The notes: a model not told the origin generated them from the sequence alone. A DNA stretch of 64,000 nt from Symsagittifera roscoffensis (GCF_963678635.1 NC_087070.1:34599109-34663108); one strand, 5' to 3'. Numbered from the stretch's first letter, positions 1-13,324 are shown. Numbers and translations: made by a program.

Positions 1-3000
1 ATACAATCACACAGTCAGGTCACCTCAGAGTGGGATAGATTTTTGGCTGGAAGTATAATCACATAGTCAGGTCCCCTCTGAATGGGATAGGTGTTTAGCT
101 GGAAAGTATAATCACACAGTCTTCTCCCCTCAGAATGGGTTAGATTTCATTCCTAAGGATACAGTCACTTAGCCAGATCCCCTCAGAATAGGATAGGTTT
201 TGGGCTGGAAAGTATGATCACATAGTCAGCTCCCCTCAGAATGGGATAGGTTTTTGGCTGTAAAGTATAATCACATAGTCTTGTCCCCTCAGAATGGGTT
301 AGATTTCATTCCTAAGGATACAATCACATAGCCAGGTCCCCTCAGAATAGGATAGACTTTAGGCTGGAAAGTATGATCACATAGTGAGGTCCCCTCAGAT
401 GGGATAGATTTTTAGCTGGAAAGTATAATCACATAGTCAGGTCCCCTCAATATGTCAAAGATTTCATTGCTTAGGACACAATCAATTAATCAGTTTTCCT
501 CGAAATGTGAAAGATTTTTGGCTGGAAAGTATAATCACATAGTCAGGTCCCCTCGGAGTGGGATAGGTTTTTGGCTGGAAAATATAATCACATAGTCAGT
601 TCCCCTCAGAATGGGTTAGACTTCATTCCTTAGGATACAATCACACAGTCAGGTCACCTCAGAGTGGGATAGATTTTGGGCTGGAAATATAATCACATAG
701 TCAGGTCCCCTCAGAATGGGTTAGACTTCATTCCTTAGGATACAATCACACAGTCAGGTCACCTCAGAATGGGATAGATTTTTGGCTGGATGTATAATCA
801 CATAGTCAGGACCCCTCTGAATGGGATAGGTGATTGGCTGGAAAGTATAATCACACAGTCTTGTCCCCTCAGAAGGGGTTAGATTTCATTCCAAAGGATA
901 CAATCACATAGCCAGGTCCCCTCAGAATAGGATAGACTTTGGGTTGGAAAGTATGATCACATAGTCAGGTCCCCTCAGAATGGGATAGATTTTTAGCTGG
1001 AAAATATAATCACATAGTCAGGTCACCTCAGTATGTCAAAGATTTCATTGCTTAGGACACAATCACATAATCAGGTTCCCTCGAAATGGGAAAGATTTTT
1101 GGCTGGAATGTATAATCACACAGTCTTGTCCCCTCTGAATGGGATAGTTGTTTGGCTGGAAAGTATAATCACACAGTCTTGTCCCCTCAGGATGGGTTAG
1201 ATTTCATTCCTAAGGATACAACCACATAGCCAGGTCCCCTCAGAATAGGATAGACTTTGGGCTGGAAAGTATGATCACATAGTCAGGTCCCCTCAGAGTG
1301 GGATAGGTTTTTGGCTGGAAAGTATAATCACATAGTCAGGTCCCCTCAGAATGGGTTACATTTCATTCCTTCGGATACAATCACACAGTCAGGTCACCTC
1401 AGAGTGGGATAGGTTTTTGGCTGGAAGTATAATCTTGTAGTCAGGTCCCCTCAGAAATGTATTGATTTCATTCCTTAGGATACAATCACATAGTCATTAC
1501 CCCTCAGAATGGGTTAGATTTCAATCCTAAGTATACAATCACATAGCCAGGTCCCCTCAGAATAGGATAGACTTGGGGCTGGAAAGTATGATCACATAGT
1601 CAGGTCCCCTCAGAGTGGGATAGGTTTTTTGCTGGAAAGTATAATCACATAGTCAGGTCCCCTCAGAATGGGTTAGATTTCATTACTAAGGATACAATCC
1701 CATAGCCAGGTCCCCTCAGAATAGGATAGACTTTGGGCTGGAAAAAAAAGATCACATAGTCAGGTCCCCTCAGAATGGGATAAATTTTTGGCTGGAAGTA
1801 TAATCACATAGTCAGGACCCCTCTGAATGGGATAGTTGTTTGGCTGGAAAGTATAATCACACAGTCTTGTCCCCTCAGAATGGGTTAGATTTCATTGCTA
1901 AGGATACAATCACATAACCAGGTCCCCTCAGAATAGGATAGACTTTGGGCTGGAAAGTATGATCACATAGTCAGGTCCCCTCAGAGTGGGATAGGTTTTT
2001 GGCTGGAAATTATAATCACATAGTCAAGGTCCCCTCAGAATGGGTTAGATTTCATTCCTTAGGATACAAGCACACAGCCAGGTCACCACAGAGTGGGATA
2101 GGTTTTTGGCTGGAAGTATAATCTTGTAGTCAGGTCCCCTCAGAAAGGTATTGACTTCATTCCTTAGGATACAATCACATAGACAGGTCCCCTCAGATTG
2201 AGATAGATTTTTGGCTGGAAGTATAATCACATAGTCATTTCCCCTCAGAATGGTTTAGATTTCATTCCTTAGGATACAATCACATAGTCTGGTCCCCTCA
2301 GAATGGTTTAGATTTTTGGCTGGAAATATAATCACATAGCCAGGTCCCCTCAGAACAGGATAGATTTTGGAATGGAAAGTATGATCACATAGTCAGGTCC
2401 CCTCAGAATGTGATAGATTTTCGGCTGGAAGTATAATCACATAGTGAGGTCCCCTCAGAGTGGGATGAGTTTTTGGCTGGAAAGTATGATCACATAGTCT
2501 TGTCCCCTCAGAATGGGTTAGATTTCATTCCTAAGGATACAATCACATAGCCAAGTCCCCTCAGAATAGGATAGACTTTGGGCTGGAAATATAATCACAT
2601 AGCCAGGTCCCCTCAGAACAGGATAGATTTTGGAATGGAAAGTATGATCACACAGTCAGGTCCCCTCAGAATGTGATAGATTTTCAGCTTGAAAGTATAA
2701 TCACCTAGTCAGGTCCCCTCAGAATGGGATAGGTTTTTAGCTGGAAAGTATAATCACATAGTCAGGTCCCCTCAGAATGGTTTTGATTTCATTCCTTAGG
2801 ATACAATCACATAGTCAGGTCCCCTCAGAATGGTGTAGATTTTCGGCTGGAAGTATAATCACATAGTGAGGTCCCCTCAGAATGGGATGGGTTTTTGGCT
2901 GGAAAGTATAATCACATAGTCATTTCCCCTCAGAATGGGTTAGATTTCATTCCTTAGGATACAATCACATAGTCTGGTCCCCTCAGAATGGTATAGGTTT

Positions 3001-6000
3001 TTGGCTGGAAATATAATCACATAGCCATGTTCCCTCAGAATGGGATAGATTTTTAGCTGCAAAGTATAATCACATAGTCAGGTCCCCTCAGTATGTCAAA
3101 GATTTCATTGTTTAGGACACAATCACATAAATAGGTTCCCTCGAAATGGGAAAGATTTTTGGCTGGAAAGTATAATCACATAGTCAGGTCCCCTCAGAAT
3201 GTGATAGATTTTCAGCTTGAAAGTATAATCACCTAGTCAGGTCCCCTCAGAATGGGATAGGTTTTTAGCTGGAAAGTATAATCACATAGTCAGGTCCCCT
3301 CAGAATTGTTTTGATTTCATTCCTTAGGATACAATCACATAGTCAGTTCCCCTCAGAATGGTATAGATTTTTGGCTGGAAGTATAATCACATAGTGAGGT
3401 CCCCTCAGAATGGGACGGGTTTTTGGCTGGAAAGTATGATCACATAGTCTTGTCCCCTCAGAATGGGTTAGATTTCATTCCTAAGGATACAATCACATAG
3501 CCAAGTCCCCTCAGAATAGGATAGACTTTGGGCTGGAAAGTATGATCACATAGTCAGGTCCCCTCAGAATGGGATAGATTTTTAGCTGCAAAGTATAATC
3601 ACATAGTCAGGTCCCCTCAGTATGTCAAAGATTTCATTGTTTAGGACACAATCACATAAATAGGTTCCCTCGAAATGGGAAAGATTTTTGGCTGGAAAGT
3701 ATAATCACATAGTCAGGTCCCCTCAGAGTGGGATAGGTTTTTGGTTGGATAGTATAATCACATAGTCAGGTCCCCTCAGAATGGGATAGATTTTTATCTT
3801 GAAATAATACTCACATAGCCAAGTCCCCTCAGAGTAGGATAGACTTTGGGCTGGAAAGTATGATCACATAGTCAGGTCCCCTCAGAATGGGATAGATTTT
3901 TAGCTGCAAAGTATAATCACATAGTCAGGTCCCCTCAGTATGTCAAAGATTTCATTGTTTAGGACACAATCACATAATCAGGTTCCCTCGAAATGGGAAA
4001 GATTTTTGATTGGAAAGTATAATCACATAGTCAGGTCCCCTCAGAGTGGGATAGGTTTTTGGCTGGAAAGTAAAATCACATAGTCAGATCCCCTCAGAAT
4101 GGGTTAGATTTCATTCCTAAAGATACAATCACATAGCCAGGTCCCCTCAGAATAGGATAAATTTTGGCTGGAAAGTTTGATCACATAGTCAGGTCCCCTC
4201 AGAATGGCATAGATTTTTATCTTGAAATAATACTCACATAGTCAGGTCCCCTCAGAATGGGATAGACTTTTAGCTGGAAATTATAATCACATAGTCAGGT
4301 CCCCTCAGAATGGTATAAGTTTTTGGCTGGAAAGTAAAATCACATAGTCAGATCCCCTCAGAATGGGTTAGATTTCATTCCTTAGGATACAATCACACAG
4401 TCAGGTCACCTCAGAATGGGTTAGATTTTTGGCTGGAAAGTTTAAAAACATAGTCAGGTCTCCTCAGAATGGTTTTGATTTCATTCCTTAGGATACAATC
4501 ACATAGTCAGGTCCCCTCAGAATGGTATAGATTTTTGGCTAGAAGCATAATCACATAGTCAGGTCCCCTCAGAATGGGATAGGTTTTTAGCTGGAAAGTA
4601 TAATCACATAGTCAGGTCCCCTCAGTATGTCATAGATTTCATTGCTTAGGACACAATCACATAATCAGGTTCCCTCGAAATGGGAAAAATTTCTGGCTAG
4701 AAAGTATAATCACATAGCCAGGTCCGCTCAGAATGGGATAGGTATTTGGCTGGATAATTTAAAAACATAGTTAGGTCCCCTCAGAATGGTTTTGATTTCA
4801 TTCCTAAGGATACAATCACATAGCCAGGTCCCCTCAGAATAGGATAGACTTTAGGCTGGAAAGTATGATCACATAGTCAGGTCCCCTCAGAATGGGATAG
4901 ATTTTTCGCTGGAAAGTATAATCACATAGTCAGGCCCCCTCAGTATGTCAAAGATTTCATTGTTTAGGACGCAATCACATAATCAGATTCCCTCGAAATG
5001 GGAACGATTTTTGGCTGGAAAGTATAATCACATAGTCAGGTCCCCTCAGAATGGTATAGGTTTTTGGCTGGATAGTATAATCACATAGTCTTGTCCCCTC
5101 AGATTGGGTTAGATTTCATTCCTAAGGATACAATCACATAGCCAGGTCCCCTCAGAATAGGATAGATTTTGGGCTGGAAAGTTTGATCACATAGTCAGGT
5201 CCCCTCAGAATGGGATAGATTTTTAGCTTGAAAATATACTCACATAGTCAGGTCCCCTCAGACTGGCATAGATTTTTAGCTTGAAAATATAATCACATAG
5301 TCAGGTCCCCTCAGAAAGTCAAAGATTTCGTTTCTTAGGACACTATCACATAATCAGGTCCCCTCAGAAAGGTATAGGTTTTTGGCTGGAAAGTATAATC
5401 ACATAGTCAGATCCCCTCAGAATGGGTTAGATTTCATTCCTTAGGATACAATCACACAGTCAGTTCACCTCAGAATGGTTTAGATTTTTGGCTGGAAAGT
5501 TTAAAAACATATTCAGGTCCCCTCAGAATGGTATTGATTTCATTCCTTAGGATACAATCACACAGTCAGTTCACCTCAGAATGGTTTAGACTTTAGGCTG
5601 GAAAGTATGATCACATAGTCAGGTCCCCTCAGAATGGGATAGATTTTTAGCTGGAAAATATAATCACATAGTCAGGTCCCCTCAGTATGTCAAAGATTTC
5701 ATTGCTTAGGACACAATCACATAATCAGGTTCCCTCGAAATGGGAAAATTTTTTGGCTGGAAAATATAATCACAAAGTCAGGTCCCCTTAGATTGGGATA
5801 GGTTTTTGACTGGAAAGTATAATCACATAGTCAGGTCACCTCAGAATGGGTTAGATTTCATTCCTTATGATACAATCACATAGTCAGGTCCCCTCAGAAT
5901 GGGATAGATTTTTAGCTTGAAAGTATACTCACATAGTCAGGTCCCCTCAGAATGGGATAGATTTTTAGCTGGAAAATATAATCACATAGTCAGGTTTCCT

Positions 6001-6840
6001 CAGAAAGTCAAAGATTTAGTTTCTTAGGACACTATCACATAATCAGGTCCCCTCAGAATGGTATAGTTTTTTGGCTGGAAACAATAATCACATAGTCAGA
6101 TCCCCTCAGAATGGGTTACATTTAATTCCTTAGGAAACAATCACACAGTCAGGTCCCCTCAGAACAGGATAGACTTTGGGCTGGAAAGTTTAAAAACATA
6201 GTCAGGTCCCCTCAGAATGGTATTGATTTCATTCCTTAGGATACAATCACATAGTCAGGTCCCCTCAAAATGGTATAGGTTTTGGCTGGAAAGTATAATC
6301 ACATAGTCTTGTCCCCTCAGAATGGGTTAGATTTCATTCCTTAGGATACAATCACATAGCCAGGAGCCCTCAGAATAGGATAGACTTTGGGCTGGAAAGT
6401 ATGATCACAAAGTCAGGTCCCCTCAAAATGGGATAGGTTTTTAGCTGGAAAGTATAATCACATATACAGGTACCCTCAGTATGTCAAAGATTTCATTGCT
6501 TAGGACACAATCACATAATCAGGTTCCCTGTTAAAGATTTTTGGCTGGAAAGTATAATCACATAGTCAGGTCCCCTCAGAATTGGATAGGTTTTGGCTGG
6601 AAAGTATAATCACATAGTCTTGTCCCCTCAGAATGGGATAGGTTTTTAGCGGGAAAGTATAATCACATAGTTAGGTCCCCTCAGTATGTCAAAGATTTCA
6701 TTGCTTAAGACACAATCACATAATCAGGTTCCCTCGAAATGGGAAAATTTTTTGGCTGGAAAGTATAATCACAGAGTCAGGTCCCCTCAGATTGTAATAG
6801 GTTTTTGGCTGGAAAGTATAATCACATAGTCAGGTCCCCT

Positions 6841-7900
6841 CAGAATGGGTTAGATTTCATTCCTTAGGATACAATCACATAGCCAGGAGCCCTCAGAATA
6901 GGATAGACTTTGGGCTGGAAAGTATGATCACAAAGTCAGGTCCCCTCAGTATGTCAAAGACTTCATTGCTTAGGACACAATCACATAATCAGGTTCCCTC
7001 GAAATGGGAAAAATTTTTGGCTGGAAAGTATAATCACACAGTCAGGTCCCCTCAGTATGTCAAAGACTTCATTGCTTAGGACACAATCACATAATCAGGT
7101 TCCCTCGAAATGGGAAAAATTTTTGGCTGGAAAGTATAATCACACAGTCAGGTCCCCTCAGAGTGGGATAGGTTTTTAGCGGGAAAGTATAATCACATAG
7201 TTAGGTCCCCTCAGTATGTCAAATATTTCATTGCTTAAGACACAATCACATAATCAGGTTCCCTCGAAATGGGAAAATTTTTTGGCTGGAAAGTATAATC
7301 ACAGAGTCAGGTCCCCTCAGAGTGGGATAGATTTTTGGCTGGAAAGTATAATCACATAGTCAGGTCCCCTCAGAATGGGTTAGATTTCATTCCTTAGGAT
7401 ACAATCACATAGCCAGGAGCCCTCAGAATAGGATAGACTTTGGGCTGGAAAGTATGATCACAAAGTCAGGTCCCCTCAGTATGTCAAAGACTTCATTGCT
7501 TAGGACACAATCACATAATCAGGTTCCCTCGAAATGGGATAGGTTTTTAGCTGGAAAGTATAATCACATAGTTAGGTCCCCTCAGTATGTCAAAGACTTC
7601 ATTGCTTAGGACACAATCACATAATCAGGTTCCCTCGAAATGGGAAAAATTTTTGGCTGGAAAGTATAATCACACAGTTAGGTCCCCTCAGAGTGGGATA
7701 GGTTTTTGGCTGGAAGTATAATCACATAGTCAGGTCCCCTCAGAATGGTATTGATTTCATTCCTAAGGAAACAATCACATAGTCAGGTCTCCTCAGAATT
7801 GGATAAACTTTTGGCTAGAAGTATAATCACATAGTCAAGTCCCCTCAGAATGGGATAGGTTTTTGGCTGGTTAGTATGATCACATAGTCTTGTCCCCTCA
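6841..7900 (+). repeat. 530-bp higher-order repeat, two tandem copies
   Basis: Distinctive variants recur exactly 530 bp apart: the B monomer followed by ccaggagcc at 6,883 and 7,413, and the two type C monomers (cttcattgct) at 6,961/7,068 and 7,491/7,598. The unit is ten monomers. Within each copy the two C monomers lie 107 bp apart, which is a dimer. A related ccaggagcc monomer at 6,360 suggests an older third, partial copy (spacing 523). The outer edges are approximate. Confidence 0.85.
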
Positions 7901-8439
7901 GAATGGGATAGGTTTTTAGCTGGAAAGTATAATCACATAGTTAGGTCCCCTCAGTATGTCAAAGATTTCATTGCTTAAGACACAATCACATAATCAGGTT
8001 CCCTCGGAATGGGAAAAATTTTTGGCTGGAAAGTATAATCACAGAGTCAGGTCCCTTCAGAGTGGGATAGGTTTTTGGCTGGAAAGTATAATCACATAGT
8101 CAGGTCCCCTCAGAATGGGTTAGATTTCATTCCTTAGGATACAATCACATAGCCAGGACCCCTCAGAATAGGATAGACTTTGGGCTGGAAAGTATGATCA
8201 CATAGTCAGGTCCCCTCAGAATGGGTTAGATTTCATTCCTTAGGATACAATCACATAGCCAGGACCCCTCAGAATAGGATAGACTTTGGGCTGGAAAGTA
8301 TGATCACAAAGTCAGGTCCCCTCAAAATGGGATAGGTTTTTAGCTGGAAAGTATAATCACATAGTTAGGTCCCCTCAGTATGTCAAAGACTTCATTGCTT
8401 AGGACACAATCACATAATCAGGTTCCCTCGAAATGGGAA

Positions 8440-10850
8440 AATTTTTTGGCTGGAAAGTATAATCACACAGTCAGGTCCCCTCAGAGTTGGATAGGTTTTT
8501 GGCTGGAAAGTATAATCACATGGTCAGGTCCCCTCAGAATGGGTTAGATTTCATTCCTTAGGATACAATCGCACAGTCAGGTCACCTCAGAGTGGGATAG
8601 ATTTTCGACTGGAAGTATAATCACATAGTCAGGTCCCCTCAGAATGGTATTGATTTCATTCCTAAGGAAACAATCACATAATCAGGTCTCCTCAGAATTG
8701 GATAAATTTTTGGCTAGAAGTATAATCACATAGTCAAGTCCCCTCAGAATGGGATAGGTTTTTGGCTGGATAGTATAATCACATAGTCTTGTCCCCTCAG
8801 AATGGGATAGATTTTTAGCTGGAAAGTATAATCACATAGTTAGGTCCCCTCAGTATGTCAAAGACTTCATTGCTTAGGACACAATCACATAATCAGGTTC
8901 CCTCGAAATGGGAAAAATTTTTGGCTGGAAAGTATAATCACACAGTCAGGTCCCCTCAGAGTGGGATAGGTTTTTGGCTGGAAAGTATAATCACATAGTC
9001 GGGTCCCCTCAGAATGGGTTAGATTTCATTCCTTAGGATACAATCACACAGTCAGGTCACCTCAGAGTGGGATAGATTTTTGACTGGAAGTATAATCACA
9101 TAGTCAGGTCCCCTCAGAATGGTATTGATTTCATTCCTAAGGAAACAATCACATAGTCAGGTCTCCTCAGAATTGGATAAATTTTTGGCTAGAAGTATAA
9201 TCACATAGTCAAGTCCCCTCAGAATGGGATAGGTTTTTGGCTGGATAGTATAATCACACAGTCAGGTCCCCTCAGAGTGGGATAGGTTTTTGGCTGGAAA
9301 GTATAATCACATAGTCGGGTCCCCTCAGAATGGGTTAGATTTCATTCCTTAGGATACAATCGCACAGTCAGGTCACCTCAGAGTGGGATAGATTTTCGAC
9401 TGGAAGTATAATCACATAGTCAGGTCCCCTCAGAATGGTATTGATTTCATTCCTAAGGAAACAATCACATAATCAGGTCTCCTCAGAATTGGATAAATTT
9501 TTGGCTAGAAGTATAATCACATAGTCAAGTCCCCTCAGAATGGGATAGGTTTTTGGCTGGATAGTATAATCACATAGTCTTGTCCCCTCAGAATGGGATA
9601 GATTTTTAGCTGGAAAGTATAATCACATAGTTAGGTCCCCTCAGTATGTCAAAGACTTCATTGCTTAGGACACAATCACATAATCAGGTTCCCTCGAAAT
9701 GGGAAAAATTTTTGGCTGGAAAGTATAATCACACAGTCAGGTCCCCTCAGAGTGGGATAGGTTTTTGGCTGGAAAGTATAATCACATAGTCGGGTCCCCT
9801 CAGAATGGGTTAGATTTCATTCCTTAGGATACAATCACACAGTCAGGTCACCTCAGAGTGGGATAGATTTTTGACTGGAAGTATAATCACATAGTCAGGT
9901 CCCCTCAGAATGGTATTGATTTCATTCCTAAGGAAACAATCACATAGTCAGGTCTCCTCAGAATTGGATAAATTTTTGGCTAGAAGTATAATCACATAGT
10001 CAAGTCCCCTCAGAATGGGATAGGTTTTTGGCTGGATAGTATAATCACACAGTCAGGTCCCCTCAGAGTGGGATAGGTTTTTGGCTGGAAAGTATAATCA
10101 CATAGTCGGGTCCCCTCAGAATGGGTTAGATTTCATTCCTTAGGATACAATCGCACAGTCAGGTCACCTCAGAGTGGGATAGATTTTCGACTGGAAGTAT
10201 AATCACATAGTCAGGTCCCCTCAGAATGGTATTGATTTCATTCCTAAGGAAACAATCACATAATCAGGTCTCCTCAGAATTGGATAAATTTTTGGCTAGA
10301 AGTATAATCACATAGTCAAGTCCCCTCAGAATGGGATAGGTTTTTGGCTGGATAGTATAATCACATAGTCTTGTCCCCTCAGAATGGGATAGATTTTTAG
10401 CTGGAAAGTATAATCACATAGTTAGGTCCCCTCAGTATGTCAAAGACTTCATTGCTTAGGACACAATCACATAATCAGGTTCCCTCGAAATGGGAAAAAT
10501 TTTTGGCTGGAAAGTATAATCACACAGTCAGGTCCCCTCAGAGTGGGATAGGTTTTTGGCTGGAAAGTATAATCACATAGTCGGGTCCCCTCAGAATGGG
10601 TTAGATTTCATTCCTTAGGATACAATCACACAGTCAGGTCACCTCAGAGTGGGATAGATTTTTGACTGGAAGTATAATCACATAGTCAGGTCCCCTCAGA
10701 ATGGTATTGATTTCATTCCTAAGGAAACAATAACATAGTCAGGTCTCCTCAGAATTGGATAAATTTTTGGCTAGAAGTATAATCACATAGTCACATAGTC
10801 AAGTCCCCTCAGAATGGGATAGGTTTTTGGCTGGATAGTATAATCACATA
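8440..10850 (+). repeat. 791-bp higher-order repeat, three tandem copies
   Basis: The rare variant aatcgcacag occurs with its unique base at 8,571, 9,362 and 10,153, exactly 791 bp apart. A sister variant (caatcacacag followed by ttgactgg) occurs at 9,041, 9,832 and 10,623, again 791 bp apart. Each unit is about 15 monomers, and the two related marker monomers divide it into about 475 and 316 bp. The copies look nearly identical by eye, so this is the youngest-looking expansion in block 1. The first copy has a few extra differences at its left end (for example gagttgg and tggtcagg near 8,487-8,526). Confidence 0.93.
10783..10798 (+). repeat. 8-bp tandem duplication inside a monomer
   Basis: The octamer tcacatag is present twice in direct succession, lengthening one monomer by 8 bp. 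The corresponding sites in the two preceding 791-bp units have it once. It is therefore a private change of the last unit and looks like replication slippage after the units were copied. Confidence 0.9.
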
Positions 10851-13060
10851 GTCTTGTCCCCTCAGAACGGGTTAGATTTCATTCCTAAGGATACAATTAC
10901 ATAGCCAGGTCCCCTCTGAATAGGATAGATTTTGAGCTGGAAAGTTTGATCACATAGTCAGGTCCCCTCAGAATGGGATAGGTTTTTAGCTTGAAAGTAT
11001 ACTCACATAGTCAGGTTCCCTTAGAATGGGATAGATTTTTAACTGGAAAATATAATCACATAGTCAGGTCTCCTCAGAATGTCAAAGATTTCATTTCTAA
11101 GGACACTATCACATTATCAGATCCCCTCAAAATGGGATAGATTTTTGGCTAGAAAGTATAATCACATAATCAAGTCCCCTCCGAATGGGATAGATTTCCT
11201 TCCTTAGGAAACAATTACCTAATCAGGTCCTTTCAGAATGAAATAGATTTCATTCCTTAGGATACAATCACATAGTAAGGTCCTCTCAGAATGGGATAGA
11301 ATTCATTCCTTAGGGCACAATCACCTATTCAGGTCCCCTCAGAATGGGATAGCTTTTTGGAAAGTATAATCACATGGTCAGGTCCCCTCAGAATGGGTTA
11401 GATTTCATTCCATAGGATACAATCACATAGTCAGGTCTCCTCAGAATGGAGTAGGTTTTTGGCTGGAAAGCATAATCACATAGTCTTGTCCCCTCAGAAT
11501 GGGTTAGAATTCATTCCTAAGGATACAATCACATAGTCAGGTCCCCTCAGAATGGGATAGGTTTTTAGGTTGAAAGTATAATCACATAGTCAGGTGCCCT
11601 CAGAATGGGATAGATTTTTAGCTGGAAAGTATAATCACATAGTCAGGTCCCCTCAGAATGTCAAAGAATTCGTTCCTTAGGACACAATCACGCAATCAGG
11701 TCCCCTCGAAATGGGATAGAATTTTGGCTAGAAAGTATAATCACATAGCCACGTCCCCTCCGAATGGGATAGATTTCCTTCCTTAGGAAACAATCACCTA
11801 ATCAGAGCCCTTCAGAATGGGATAGATTTCATACCTTAGGATACAATCACATAGTCAGGTCCCCTCAGAATGGGATAAAATTCATTCCTTAGGACACAAT
11901 CACATAGTCAGGCCCCCTCAGAATGGGATAGATTTTTGGATAGAAAGTATAATCACATTGTCAGGTCCCCTCAGAATGGGTTAGATTTCATTCCTTGAGA
12001 TACAATCACATAGTCAGGTCCCCTCAAAATGGGTTAGATTTTGGGCTGGAAAGTATAATCAGATAGTCAGGTCCCTTCAGAATGGGATGAAACTCATTCC
12101 TTAGGACACAATCACATAGTCAGGCCCCCTCAGAATGGGATAGATTTTTGGCTGGAAAGTATAATCACATTGTCAGGTCTCCTCAAAATGGGATAAAATT
12201 CATTCCTTAGGACACAATATCATAGTCAGGCCCCCTCAGAATGGGATAGATTTTTGGCTGGAAAGTATAATCACATTGTCAGGTCCCCTCAGAATGGGTT
12301 AGATTTCATTCCTTGAGATACAATCACATAGTCAGGTCCCCTCAGAATGGGTTAGATTTTGGGCTGGAAAGTATAATCAGGTAGTCAGTTCCCTTCAGAA
12401 TGGGATGAAATTCATTCCTTAGGACACAATCACATAGTCAGGCTTCCTCAGAATGGGTTGGACTGGAAACTATAATCACATTGTCAGGTCCCCTCAGAAT
12501 GTGATGGGTTTTTGGCTGGAAAGTATAAGTTCAGCTCGAAACATTTAACTCGAAATAATGATAGACTCAATTTTAATGCTTTCTTTCGCCTAAAAATCAG
12601 CTATTTATTCAAAGTTCTCAATGCAAAATTCACTTTTGCAATATCTTAATAAATTTTAGATTACTTTGGGATCAATTGATTTCGACCTATCATTGCTAAT
12701 AACTCTTTTTGACCACGTTTATTGTAAAATCTTTTCTCATTCTTGCCCGAGGGAAAAAGTTTATGTGATTACACTATATTTTTTTCATATCAAAATTGTT
12801 CCTGCTATTGGAAGAGTGGTGATCTGGTTTTATATTACTCATTGTTTTTATTTAGCTATAGCAAGTCTCTGTCTGACCTTCAGTGTACGCCACGCCTCCG
12901 GAGTGATCTCGTTCTTTTTGTTCCGACTTTCTACAGACAAATTTCGTCTTTTAACAAGCCATTTTTCGAAAATCATGTTCACCTGTAATCAAATTTTAAA
13001 AAGTTATGGGATTTTAAAGATTGCCATTTTGGCCCTTCTAGCCAATTTGGGACAATTAAC

Positions 13061-13078
13061 GCGCGATTTGTTTCGCGC
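13061..13078. other. CpG-containing dyad, copy 1
   Basis: A perfect 6-bp inverted repeat, gcgcga and tcgcgc, is separated by tttgtt. It sits in the most CpG-dense stretch of the window. It is intact in copy 2 of the module (18,129-18,146), although bases close by differ between the copies. It could form a small hairpin or bind a protein as a dimer; neither is shown. Confidence 0.7.
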
Positions 13079-13230
13079 TATTAAAGCGTAAGCGGAGATT
13101 TATTCCGTCTTAGAAATCTTTCCAAATTGGTTTAAGGAAGTTTTTATGCCATAATTGATTTGTTGATGGGAGAAAAATCTATCACTTTTCACTTAATATT
13201 GCGTGAAGGGGGATGTTTTTACAAAGTCTC

Positions 13231-13275
13231 AAATTTAAAAAAATATATATTTATTTTTATTTGTTACATTTAAAA
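13231..13275. other. A+T-only tract in module copy 1
   Basis: About 45 bases consist almost wholly of A and T, with runs of A, an alternating atatat segment and runs of T. The same tract is in copy 2 just upstream of its paired direct repeats. Such a tract can act as a flexible or unwinding element, and a TATA-like promoter cannot be excluded, but no transcript start or downstream frame supports one. Confidence 0.6.
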
Positions 13276-13278
13276 TTT

Positions 13279-13324
13279 TCGGAACAGTCAAAACAATCAC
13301 TTTTAAAGGCAGTCGGAACAGTCA
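13279..13324 (+). repeat. Paired 12-bp direct repeat in module copy 1
   Basis: The 12-mer tcggaacagtca occurs at 13,279-13,290 and again at 13,313-13,324, a 34-bp offset. It is preserved in copy 2. The second copy runs directly into the hairpin at 13,322-13,338. No function can be assigned. Confidence 0.8.

Larger units (their letters stand above)
1..12528 (+). repeat. 53-bp satellite array, block 1 (mixed A/B/C monomers)
   Basis: Head-to-tail monomers of about 53 bp share the core tcaggtcccctcagaatggg. The remaining 20 bp or so alternates between type A (ggctggaaagtata), type B (cattccttaggatac or cattcctaaggatac) and type C (tgtcaaag followed by catTgcttaggacac). Type C is regularly followed by an A monomer with the variant cctcgaaatggg. 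The array starts in mid-monomer at base 1, so it extends to the left. All six frames are broken by stops inside the monomer (for example the tag in catag and gatag), and I see no gene, RNA gene or mobile element here. It ends at the sharp junction with the non-satellite module. Confidence 0.97.

Noticed and set aside
12666..13091. A 141-codon frame in module copy 1 (and a frame of 106 codons at the same place in copy 2)
   Set aside because: It starts with TTG rather than ATG, is T-rich and hydrophobic only because of base composition, and shows no family motif. The 29-bp indel changes its C-terminal half between copies, and substitutions do not favour silent sites. I do not support it as a gene.
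13226..13275. TATA-type promoter in the A+T tract
   Set aside because: An alternating AT run alone is not evidence of a promoter in AT-rich DNA; no downstream coding frame or other promoter element supports it.
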